Assembly (NCBI GenBank): GCA_019787685.1
Contig: JAHNUO010000004.1
Coordinates: forward strand, 1,736,001 to 1,800,000
DNA: 64,000 bases
Origin: Chiua virens
Taxonomy: Eukaryota; Basidiomycota; Agaricomycetes; Boletales; Boletaceae
Reading direction: 5' to 3'
The notes under the pieces are model-generated. The model was given only the letters and a program-made list of their open reading frames with translations, was not told the origin of the DNA and searched no databases. A program made the translations under genes and the position numbers. Shown here piece after piece: positions 34,363 to 43,266 of the stretch. Positions within the stretch are counted from its first letter, which is position 1. Every line of letters begins with the position of its first letter.

Positions 34363-36854
34363 TCATTCGAGCTGCTCTTCAGCTACTTCATCCCCTATCA
34401 CCACCAGAATCTCAGGCGTCACCATACGCTGACTTCCTTCTTCGTTCTCATGTTCAATCGGTGACGCACGAGTTTCGATCGGGTCGGAGGGAACATGCAC
34501 AAGCGAAAGGAAGAAGAGCACAAGGAAAGACATACACATCGACACGATCAGAAACGCTTGCGGGAAAACCGCGACCGTGCTAGAATAGACGAATCCATAC
34601 AATGCTGAGCTAATCGTCCCAGCCCTAGCGTTTCCAGGATGTGAAAATAATATCAGCCAACAATCACGACCAGGATGAAGCCAGCCTAGTAAAGTACGTA
34701 CGAGAGAGCGCTTATAACGCTGAATGCACCAAAGAGTTTACCAACTTCGTTCCTGTCGTGGGACAGCTTATTCGAGTAGATCTTGAGTGCGAGCGAATCC
34801 ATAGTCGGACAGAGCCCTTCACCAAGCGAACCAATTGCCTTCGTTAAAGCGTAGATGGGACCTGTACTGGCAGCCTGCCATGCCTAGATACTGTGCCCCC
34901 CATAGTGCCGCAGATACGCGTGCTAGGGCGAGATCAAAGGCAGAAGAAGTAGAAGGACGCGTTTGATTGGAGGCATTTGTTTGTCCCGAGCCTGTAGGCA
35001 ATCTCGCGGGTGGTTGAAAACATTTGATAACGACTGTGGTGCTTGAGCACACATTTTCCGCAGCGAAAACATGATCCTTACGGGGTAAAATGGCCGCTAA
35101 AAAGAGAGCACGGATAACACCGAGGAAAGAGAGAAAGTAGCTTGCCTGATTTATACCGTCAATCAAGCAAAGAGTCCGATCGGATTCTACCCACGATTTC
35201 CGGGGTCCAATAAAATTGAGCCGCAGCATATTGTATGTTGTAAGAGAGAGAGCCCTGTTAGTTGTAATGTAGAATCGGATGACAAGAAGTGCCATAATAG
35301 CACTCACCACAATGCTCGCGGAGAGTCCATAGGCGACGGCAATGTAGAGCAAGCTCCAGTCTTTTCTTTCCTGTTTGAGTGGAATTTGCACCTGATACTG
35401 CCTCAGGTAGCAAGACAAAGAATGGACTCAGGAAGCTAGCCATCCATCTTCAAGACATTGGGGTATAACCACTGGGTGCTTTGTTCGCTAGCACCTTTCT
35501 CCGTCGTAGACGAGCACCTCGAATTCTTGCTCGAGTTAATGACTCCGGAAGGATAAGTAGGATGGCTATGGCATATAACCCGTATGAAATGGCGACAAAA
35601 TAAAAGACAGAGAGTATTGATCCCGTCGAGCGTATGAGGAGACCACCGAGAAAAGGTCCAGCAGCTTCACCGATGTATGTGAAACCAAGGGAAAGCGAGA
35701 AATATCGCGTTCTACAAACGAATAGTTTCCAAAAACTATGCATACGAACAGCAAGGGAGACCACTGACCTCGTGGATGGGTCAATTGTATCTGTCAAGTA
35801 AGATTGCTTCATTGCAATGGTGGTTGATCGACCTACATGTAGAGTTCAATATTTTTAAAACGAGTAAAACAAATCCTGGGATGACTTTGCCAAGGACTCA
35901 CCTCCGCATAGGCCATGGATCACAGGAGCCCACCAACATGAACCAATACCGGCCAGGGAGTACATCCACGTAGCACGCTGGCGATCGTCCAAACGACATT
36001 GATGATGAAGTAACCGAGCGCAGAAGCAAAGATGACAATCCGCCGTCCGTAACGATCAGACAGCTGCATGACACCCTCAGCAGAAAAATCTACTAGTACC
36101 GTGCTACTATGTATCTTACCGATCCCCACCAGCCGGTTGTCAGGCAGCTCAGTATCCCTACGCTCGTGGACAAGACTAAAGGGGGGAATTCATACAGCCC
36201 AGAAGAAAATAGAGGAATCGGGGCAAACCTCCATGAAGTTTTGCAGCGGCCGCTTGAACGACTTGGATCAGAAGCACACATTTTTTCATCGATCTGGGTA
36301 TAGTCCAAGGTTGCGGATCTTGCGGACCAGTATGCGTCGTTTGGAAGATGTACGAAGTCATCCCCGCCTGTTGTCTCGACATCATCATAGATCTGTGGAA
36401 TTAGTACAATTGTGCTGGTTTGTGCGAGCGTGTTTGGCAGCGGGAATGCCAGGAAACGGCGGTCATCCACAACGTATTCCGGCCTGTGGACACGACAGAC
36501 GACGTCAGTGTACAGGGTGACTGTCGGCGCGACTGCAGCAGAGTTTGCAACAGGCACGAAAGGTGCTGGCAAAGATGATCCTGATAAGAAATCCGTGTAA
36601 GTGATGACAACGAACACGGGAAAGACTGGCATTGACCAGTAGGGAGAAGGACGTTTCCACCAAGGAAGGTTTTTCCTTGAACAGATTTCCAGAGCGTGTT
36701 CTTCGTCTTCCTCCTCGGACAGAAGGGATTCCTCCTGCTCTGAACCGAGGAGAGCAGTCTGCTCTTGATGTGATTCAGGGTTGGAGTGTTCCTCGCGATT
36801 ATCTGGATACAAGGAATCCTCTGCGCGCCCAGTATGCGGATAGTGGGGATTCAT
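34363..36854 (-). CDS. Major facilitator superfamily transporter
   Basis: The likely start at 36852-36854 (MNPHYPHTGRAED) precedes a long acidic cytosolic N-terminus and the first helix (SMPVFPVFVVITYTDFLSG). MFS features: TTGWWGS before SDRYGRRIVIFASALGYFII (motif A, D-R-x-G-R-R) and TYIGEAAGPFLGGLLIRSTG (motif C-like, GP). After the central loop (ILPESLTRARIRG), several C-terminal helices follow, then a hydrophilic tail ending at 34363. The arrangement resembles the fungal MFS group with an extended first extracellular loop (VVCRVHRPEYVVDD). Substrate cannot be told from sequence. One +1 shift, an extra A in CCAAGTC near 36263-36264 (+ strand), separates CASDP from VVQAAAAKLHG. Confidence 0.85.
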
Positions 36855-36897
36855 GGTTGGTTGTCGCAAAGCCGCAAAGCCTGAGGTATCAAGGAGA

Positions 36898-37467
36898 CTA
36901 TAGGTACGTAAACCCACTGGCACAGGCCGGGTCCACAGCTCGGCACAAACGCGGCAGCATGCAGAACGGGAAGTATTTAGTACACTGTAAACCTAGACTC
37001 GTGACCAGCCGTCTAAAAGAGGCAACTGCGCAAGCAAGTACCTGACGACCACCATGACAATGTACATTAGCTAGACCTATAATAGTAGCACTTACCTGGG
37101 TTGTTTGGAGGCGCTTCGACGGAGATATGGTGATGGAAATTGATTCCGGGCGAAGGAGGATGGGAATCAATAGACAAAGTGTCTTCCCGGAGCCTGTACC
37201 TGCGATGATGACAGAGTCCTGGCAACGTAGCATCGCAAGGGATGCTCGGAGCTGAAAAACACGTGGAACGACGTGCCCATCAGTGAGGATTGATACGATA
37301 AGGCATGCTCGCATCACGTCGAGTTTCTCTTCATCCGAGTTCAAAGTCGCAATAAAGTCGTGCGGCAAGCGATCGCTAATTGATACTGAAGCAAGCTGAG
37401 TCAATATCTCCAACGGAGCGCGATGTACCAGCTCGACAAGTGTTGTGATGACAGACTTTGGATCCAT
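36898..37467 (-). pseudogene. RecQ-like DEAD-box helicase, N-terminal fragment
   Basis: From ATG 37465-37467 (MDPKSVITTLVELV) the protein carries the Walker A motif in VIIAGTGSGKTLC, preceded by the Q-motif-like PRVFQLRASLAMLRCQD and followed by ITISPSKRLQTTQ. This is the start of the DEAD/RecQ helicase core. It ends soon after motif Ia: no DExH, helicase C or RQC region exists downstream, and the remaining frame (ACAVASFRRLVTSLGL) runs through the left inverted-repeat arm. Agaricomycete genomes hold many broken copies of this helicase type, often linked to repeats. This is therefore a truncated, presumably non-functional remnant. Confidence 0.75.
36994..37035 (+). repeat. Left 42-bp inverted repeat arm
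   Basis: Reads TAGACTCGTGACC... rightward and is identical, over all 42 bases, to the reverse complement of 37668-37709. It lies inside the helicase fragment's reading frame. Confidence 0.9.
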
Positions 37468-37667
37468 GGAGTCCGGATTCAAGAGAAACAAGTCGTATTC
37501 GTTGCATCCTCTTCACAGTGCTCGAGTCGAGTATCAAAGTTATTTTCGATCGAACAAATCCAATATTAAATCTAATGTCAAATTGAATTTCATTGGGGAA
37601 ACTTGGCATTATCTGATTGGCTAAAAGTCACGTTATCCTGGGAAGCCGCTCACTCCGTCTATCGACG

Positions 37668-37709
37668 GCTTGCGCAGTTGCCTCTTTTAGACGGCTGGTC
37701 ACGAGTCTA
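37668..37709 (-). repeat. Right 42-bp inverted repeat arm
   Basis: Exact reverse complement of 36994-37035. It lies just upstream of the helicase fragment start and abuts the diverged duplication beginning at about 37710. Confidence 0.9.
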
Positions 37710-38415
37710 CTTCTCTCTGCTGTACATATCTTGTTGTCTACTCCCCGTCCTTTTCCGTAACCCCTTCACTGTCCTCATACGATGAGCTCAAAATTTCGTG
37801 AACATCTCTCCATTACCATTCCCCGAATAACTTCAATTTCCCTTTAGGGAGGCTCAAGTTCTCCGACAACGACCATAAGGACGTCGAGAACATCCCCCTA
37901 TTTCTGACATCATTCTGTGGGACGTATTTGGGAAGCTCTTTTCTGACGTTCGGATGCTCAACTCTACCGAGCCCCACCATGCTCCGGGACTGCCAGAGTG
38001 GCTGCCGCTTCAGGTCAAGAAACGTCGCTGTCCATGTCAGCATCACGATCCCAGGCATGAAGCCGGGCGAGGAAACGACGACGCCGGTTGCGCTGTCTCA
38101 TCTTGCTCATCGTCATACTTCTTCTCTTGGTCGGAAACGCCATTTTTTCTCAACATCCGCGCCCTCCCGCTTTCTTCGTTATCCTACATGATCAGTTAAA
38201 CGACTACCACTGCTCACGCGCTTTCTGCAGATAATGCATTTCTGAATACAGCTTAATGCACCTTCCCAAACTGTACCTCCATCCTACACGTCCAATTCCG
38301 AGTTCGCAAGGGCACACCACGCTGGAGCAGCAGTTTTGCTCAAAACGTTAATTTCTGCGGCTGGAGAGGTGTATGCTATGCCTCGGTGCCTGGTCGTATC
38401 ATTGTGAGTTACGTG
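37710..38415 (+). repeat. Segmental duplication, copy A
   Basis: This stretch aligns in direct orientation with 40753-41600 over nearly its full length, from CTTCTCTCTG...TACATATCTTG at the left to GTGAGTTA(C/T)GTGTAC at the right. Substitutions are scattered and copy A lacks several blocks present in copy B, including about 60 bp near 40930-40990 and about 100 bp near 41404-41505. The right edge corresponds to the first intron donor of the GEP4-like gene next to copy B, so copy A kept only that gene's 5' end. Both copies share a minus-strand coding-like segment (LTWTATFLDLKRQPLWQS in A). Confidence 0.85.
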
Positions 38416-39210
38416 TACAGCTGCGCACGACTTTGCGTTTGCTCGTCACGTTCGTTTCAGTGTTCCTGCCATATTGCCTATGAGATTGGTGCTTCGACCT
38501 CGCAGCAGTCGTTCGAATGTCATAGGGGAGACGTTATGCGGTGACTCATACCTGAAACTGCCACGACATGATTTCCACAACGTGAAGGTGTCTGCTGCCA
38601 ACGTCGATCTGTCTCCTGGAGGCTACTACTACTAGCTTAAATTCGGGCTATGATTTCTCGGTTCGCTCGCATCTTATCCGAATATCATCCTCGCCACCCG
38701 GACCCCAGATCCTACTAGTTCTCCATACACACTATTCTCCACCCATCTTCACGTGCTGCATACACCGGTCCATGGACGGGCAAATCTTTTTGGTGAGGAC
38801 GGGGAGAAGAACATGCACATTCTCCCGTATCCTGGACCGAACCTGCATGCCGGCAGTACTCCCGACCGAGTCAGGGGGAGCAATGGTGATATTGAAGGGG
38901 TGATCATGTCCAGGCTAGGGAACGAAACGGTTATTGTCATCTCTGATTACCATATAGCATGGGTGGTTTGTGAATACGAACGGCCGCGAACAATTGGTTA
39001 TGGGCGCGCCGGGTGAGAGGATGCAGGCATTCTTACAGTTCTGAGCGAGGTAGCGTGCTTATTGTCGTTCGTACTTGAGCGCCGTATGTGCGTCTCAGGA
39101 AAAGATTTAAGCAGACCGCGATTGCAAGCATGGGCGATAACGGGAGAGCAGATCAGTGAATGATGACACAGTACATGGCGCCATGTAATTGAAACTTTGT
39201 GGAAGGAGGA
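38416..39210. other. Unassigned region right of duplication copy A
   Basis: One plus-strand frame (38753-39016, 87 codons) looks mildly coding-like but matches no family, and no splice structure was found. The rest carries no recognisable gene. Confidence 0.35.
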
Positions 39211-39848
39211 GATACATACAGGTACCTCTACGACGAGGCTGTGCGTCGCGGTGATCTACACGCTCGCCTACGGCGCGGTCTATTGATCGCTAAAAAGGTC
39301 ACCGTTGGCGTGCACTTCAAACTTTGTGAGAATGCATATCAAAGTGGAGCGCGGGCGAGCTCACAGCACTTTGGTCGGCCCACAATCGGTCCTATTGGGA
39401 CAGACCAAAGTGCCACCTGCTCTTTGAGATGATAGAACGAGGTGGATGAGTGGAAGAACAATAGAATGTGGGATATGGAACATGCCTGCTTTGTTGCTCA
39501 TATGTGGGTCCACATCAACAAGACACTTTGGAAGGAGGGGATACATACAGGTACCTCTACGACGAGGCTGTGTGTCGCGGTGATCCGCACGCTCGCCTAC
39601 GACGCGGTCTATCGATCGCTAAAAAAGGACACTCTCGGTGTACAGCCTGCTCAAGCTTTGTGAGTGTACACACCAAAGCGAGGCTAAAGTGGAACGCGGG
39701 TGAGCTCACAGCGCTTTGGTCGGTCCACCATCGACGTGGTCCATACGGGGACAGACCAAAGCACCACCTGGTCTTCGAGATACTATGAGGTGGATGAGTG
39801 GGAGAACAATAGGATGTGGGATGTGGAACATGCCCGCTTTGTTGCTCC
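39211..39848 (+). repeat. Tandem direct repeat, two ~329-bp units
   Basis: Unit 1 starts at 39211 and unit 2 at 39540, both with GATACATACAGGTACCTCTA, giving a period of 329 bp. The units share the same order of words along their length (GACGAGGCTGTG, GCTCGCCTACG, GAGCTCACAGC, CTTTGGTCGG, GAGGTGGATGAGTGG, GGAACATGCC) with scattered substitutions and small indels, and diverge after GTTGCTC near 39848. Each unit has inverted ACCAAAG/CTTTGGT words around its middle. No coding frame is shared between the units, so this is probably non-coding satellite-like or transposon-derived sequence. Confidence 0.85.
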
Positions 39849-39870
39849 GAGTCGTGTGCGGACCAGACGT

Positions 39871-39880
39871 GCTATAAAAT
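39871..39880 (+). promoter_or_regulatory. TATA-like element after the tandem repeat
   Basis: GCTATAAAAT lies about 200 bp upstream of the small gene candidate at 40082-40388. A possible 5' UTR intron (GTCAGT...TTTCAG, 39963-40018) lies between. Position and sequence are suggestive only. Confidence 0.35.
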
Positions 39881-40081
39881 GCAGCCAGTTCGTGGTTGGA
39901 AGCGCAGATCTCTCTCAGAGAAAGTCACTCGTAACCACAAACCTGCCCAACACTTATAACAGGTCAGTCACCGTCTCTAGCACCCTGTAGATCCTCAGGC
40001 CTCACTCCTCAATTTCAGAAACATGGACTCTTTCCAAATCCCACCTTGGCGAATCTGTATACACCCTCATCCCTGACGGTG

Positions 40082-40388
40082 ATGCTTCTGAAGCTGGATC
40101 CAGAAGCCATTCGGACCCTCCCTCACACCTCTCTGCTAGAGCTCACCATAGTATGCAACCATAGTCTTCTTTTTCTGTGACGAGGCTGACATTGTGTAGT
40201 GCAATGGCATTAAGATCATCAATAAGAAAAGGGAAGATGTTGTGGAAGAGCTCTTGGTCCTGCAAAAAATAACAAGGAAAGCTTACGCCAGCTTGGTAGT
40301 AACATCCACACCTGAGGAACGTCGTGTGCTGGCCGAGACATTTTATCCGAATGTGGATGATCTGCCTTTGAGATGGAACGATGAGTAG
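40082..40388 (+). CDS. Small hypothetical protein, two exons
   Basis: Joining 40082-40150 and 40200-40388 across a GTATGC...GTGTAG intron gives an uninterrupted 85-residue frame (MLLKLDPEAIRTLPHTSLLE... to ...LPLRWNDE) ending TAG at 40386-40388. The same frame is open upstream to about 40022, so a longer N-terminus is possible. The composition is protein-like (Leu/Glu/Lys rich, helix-forming) and the splice is clean, but no family was recognised. The opposite strand also has a long open frame (40143-40688), so the strand choice is tentative. Confidence 0.35.
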
Positions 40389-40752
40389 ATCTCTGATGAA
40401 CGTGTATGAAGCAGGCGTGTGGGTACACTTTTTCGTTCGTCTGTGTGATGAACGTGAGGGACTGACCATCGATCTAAAGGGCTTTGTTTCCGAGCTCTGG
40501 GTAACGAAGTGGGAGTGGCACGCCATGCAGCGATACACTAGATGCTCGTCCTTTGCCTGCTCGAGCTCCGAGTCTTGTATAGTACTGTAATAAATTTCAA
40601 CGTTCGGTTTGTACAACATGAGGGAGATACGAAACGACCAGTCTAAGATTAGCTCGATCATAAAAGGGCGCCATGCAAATAGGTACAAACATTGATTACC
40701 ATATTTGGATTAGTTATTGTATTGATCGATCATTGTTCTTTGGTTGCGTGGA

Positions 40753-41600
40753 CCTTCTCTCTGTCGTACATATCTTGTTGTCTACTCTCCGTCCTTTTCC
40801 GTAACCCCTTCACTGTCCTCAATGATGAGCTCGAAACTTCGTGAATATCTCTCCATTACCTTTTCCCCAAATAACTTCAATTTCCCTTTAGAGAGGCTCA
40901 ACTTCTCTCCGACAACGACGATACCGCCTTCGTCCCGTTTCTCCTTTGGTCAGAACACGTAAAGCATTCGAAGTCCACTTCTCCTAAAGACGTTAAGAAT
41001 ATCCCCCGATTTCTGACATCATTCAATCTGTGAGACGTATTTGCGATGGTCTTTTCTGACGTTTGGATGCTCAACTCTACCGAGCCACACCAGTGTTCCA
41101 GGACTGCCAGAGTGGCCGCCACTTCAGGTCGATAAACGTTGTTGTCCATGTCAGCTTTACGACCCCAAACGCTAAATTCGGGCGAGGAAACAATGGCCGG
41201 TCGCGCTGCTTCCTCCTCTTGCTCATTGTCGTACTTCTTCTCTTGGTCGGAAACGCCATTTTCCTCGATATCCGCGTCCTCTGCGGTGCTTGGCACGTTT
41301 TTTGAATACAAGTTTAATGCACCTTCCCTCACCCGATGGTTATTTGACATGTCTATCTGTCATCCAGGTTGTACCTTCATCCTACACGTCCAATTCCGCG
41401 AATTCTCAGAATACCCCAGATAATCAATAATGCGATCCAGTTCTGTGGCCTCCACGCTATTCTCGATATCACGAACTCACAGGGGCAACTTGAGGCCACA
41501 GCTTGAGAACGGTAGTTGGGCTCAAAACGTTGATTTCTGTGTCTGGAGAGGTGTAAACTCTGCCCCAGTGCTGATTGTATCATTGTGAGTTATGTGTACG
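40753..41600 (+). repeat. Segmental duplication, copy B
   Basis: The longer partner of 37710-38415, in the same orientation and about 3.0 kb away. It contains the 5' region and first exon boundary of the GEP4-like gene at its right end. On the minus strand it contains a 150-codon open frame (40898-41350) whose segment TWTTTFIDLKWRPLWQSW in a neighbouring frame parallels copy A. Because the full GEP4-like gene is attached only to copy B, copy B is probably the source and copy A the truncated derivative. Confidence 0.85.
40898..41350 (-). CDS. Hypothetical acidic protein within duplication copy B
   Basis: A 150-codon minus-strand frame starts MSNNHRVREGALNLYS and has an acidic stretch (DADIEENGVSDQEKKYDNEQ). 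In copy A the matching region is open in a related frame (37813-38058) and keeps NDVRNRG and LDLK words, but the frame is not conserved along the whole length. It could be a lineage-specific protein divergently transcribed from the GEP4-like gene, or merely a chance frame. Confidence 0.25.
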   Translation of the reverse strand: MSNNHRVREGALNLYSKNVPSTAEDADIEENGVSDQEKKYDNEQEEEAARPAIVSSPEFSVWGRKADMDNNVYRPEVAATLAVLEHWCGSVELSIQTSEKTIANTSHRLNDVRNRGIFLTSLGEVDFECFTCSDQRRNGTKAVSSLSERS

Positions 41601-42315
41601 ACCTAGTTTGTTTGCTGCAGCAAAGACATTCGCCAGTTGGATTTTTAGCGCTTCGGAGTGCTGAGTATCGTGGCGCGGTCTTTGACAAGGATAATTGTCT
41701 TGTGAGTTTGGGCTGTCTCGTGTCCGTAGCTTGTTTGACATGCAAGCAGACAATATTGTGCAAAGATGCGCTGGTGCCGCAGCTCTCGGTCTGTCACACC
41801 GACGTATACTGCAAGTCACTCACAGCTCACGACAGGATGCTTGGAAAGCATGTCGACACGTCTTTGGTGACGGAAACATCCTCATCGTGAGCAATTCAGC
41901 CGGTACGAAGCACGATGCAGGCCAGGTTCAGGTAAAGTCAAGCAAGTGAGGCTATATGGTCAGCTCAGACGATCACTCAGGCCGAGTCGGTGTCGTATCA
42001 TCTCTCTGTTCTGGTACTGTGACACACAATGCACCCAAACCTGTCTATGCATGCATTGGATCGATACGCGCACATTTTTCGACACTCAAGGTTCCGGTCA
42101 AGGATGAAGAACTGGTGGTCGTTGGGGACCGTATATTTACGGATGTCGTGATGGCAAATCGAATGCACCGTCGCTCGGGGGGAGGACCGCTGGCAGTCTG
42201 GACGACAGGCGTGTAGCAGAGAGAGGGTATGGTGATGCGGTGGTTTGAGAAGCAAGTGGTGGAAATGGTTGTGCGGTGGACTGAGAGTAAAGCTAGTACA
42301 GACTTTGTCAAGTGA
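41552..42315 (+). pseudogene. GEP4: GEP4-like mitochondrial PGP phosphatase, degenerate
   Basis: Gep4 dephosphorylates phosphatidylglycerophosphate in cardiolipin synthesis and belongs to the HAD IIIA phosphatases. Recognised pieces in order: KDIRQLDF-(break)-LALR, then YRGAVFDKDNCL (HAD motif I, DxD-like), DALVPQLS, DAWKACRHVFGDGNILIVSN with SAGTKHDAGQ (motif II), and PKPVYACIGSIRAHF. Motif IV follows in VVVGDRIFTDVVMANRM, then GPLAVWTTGV. Introns of about 50 nt fit between them. Breaks: one T too few in LDF/LALR (near 41639-41644), a two-base excess after VLVL (near 42014-42018), and TGG to TAG at 42214-42216 in TTGVW, after which the frame stays open to 42315. Three lesions in ~200 codons favour a pseudogene, though sequencing error may explain the indels. 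Confidence 0.8.
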
Positions 42316-43266
42316 TAGTATATGTTTACTCTTGACTAGAATGCTCCCTCTGCTCAGATTGATCCACCCCGTCTCGTACACTGTCGCCCGTGCATTACGT
42401 CATAGACTAAGACTCAGAACTGACAAAAATCCACCAGAAGCCTGAGGTTGGTGAAAGGCAGTCGGCATCTCGTTGACTACCGTAGGATGTGGGTTTGACG
42501 TGTTTCCAGGAGGACTTGGATCTGTGGATCTCTGGTCATACAGGTGCAAACCAGGGCCTCTGAGTCCCTAGCAAGAGATCTGGAGGTAAGTAAAATCCAA
42601 TGCAAGATGGACATGAATTGATTATTTTACGTTGTGAGATACAGGGTGCCCTGTGAGCATCGCACTGAATTCACCAGGATGTCCAAGTCCATGCTGCTCT
42701 GCCTGACCTGGCAAGCCTGCTCCAAGTCCTGGGGTTGAACTATCCTGAGAAGTGGCACCCTCAGGACAAGCTGGAAACTGGGAAGATGGGTACATGAGCA
42801 GTGGGCCAAGTGAAAAAAAAAAGACACAGCGGGGCAACAAATGGTACGCATGCCTGGGGGGCTGGGAGGCAGCAGATATGCTTCCTTGAGGGATTTGCCT
42901 GTACCATATCCAGATTCAGTGGATCGTGTATCTGTATTCTATCTAGCTGGAATAGAAGGCAGCTCTGATAACCAGACGTATGGATAAGGAGAAGAGGAAA
43001 CAACTGCATTCTTTCTATACTTGGCATTGCCTTACACTTTCTCGAAACACGACAATCTAACACGTGGTATATCCAAATCCGTTATGGTCATGACAGCTTG
43101 TTCGCAATGACATGCCTCGACCGTACAACCTTATGGAGATTTCCAACCGAATCTCATGGTACGAGCAGGAACGATTGGCGAGATCATCAACATTGCTGGA
43201 CCATCCATCATGTCACCCAGTGGATCCCAAGGACTGTCAATGGATCAACAATAGAGTAACCCATCA
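42316..43266. other. Unassigned region
   Basis: About 950 bases with no recognised gene. The part 42480-42990 has an unusual texture, rich in CAGG/CCTGG words, with an A10 run at 42817-42826. Short overlapping frames on the minus strand (42622-43063) look like composition effects. It may be a decayed repeat. Confidence 0.35.

Larger units (their letters stand above)
36994..37709. mobile_element. 716-bp segment with perfect 42-bp terminal inverted repeats
   Basis: The 42 bases 36994-37035 are exactly repeated in inverted orientation at 37668-37709, with both arms beginning TAGACTCGTG when read inward. The outermost TA is compatible with a TA target-site duplication, which would leave 40-bp inverted termini. 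The 632 bp between them hold a 5' fragment of a RecQ-like helicase. Arm identity is perfect, so the structure is recent or under gene conversion. Either a non-autonomous TIR transposon that captured helicase sequence, or an inverted duplication made during local rearrangement, would explain it. The right arm ends one base before a separate segmental duplication begins. Confidence 0.6.

Noticed and set aside
40143..40688. 181-codon minus-strand frame
   Set aside because: It overlaps a plus-strand two-exon model with better protein-like composition; no motif supports either strongly, so only the plus-strand model was listed, at low confidence.
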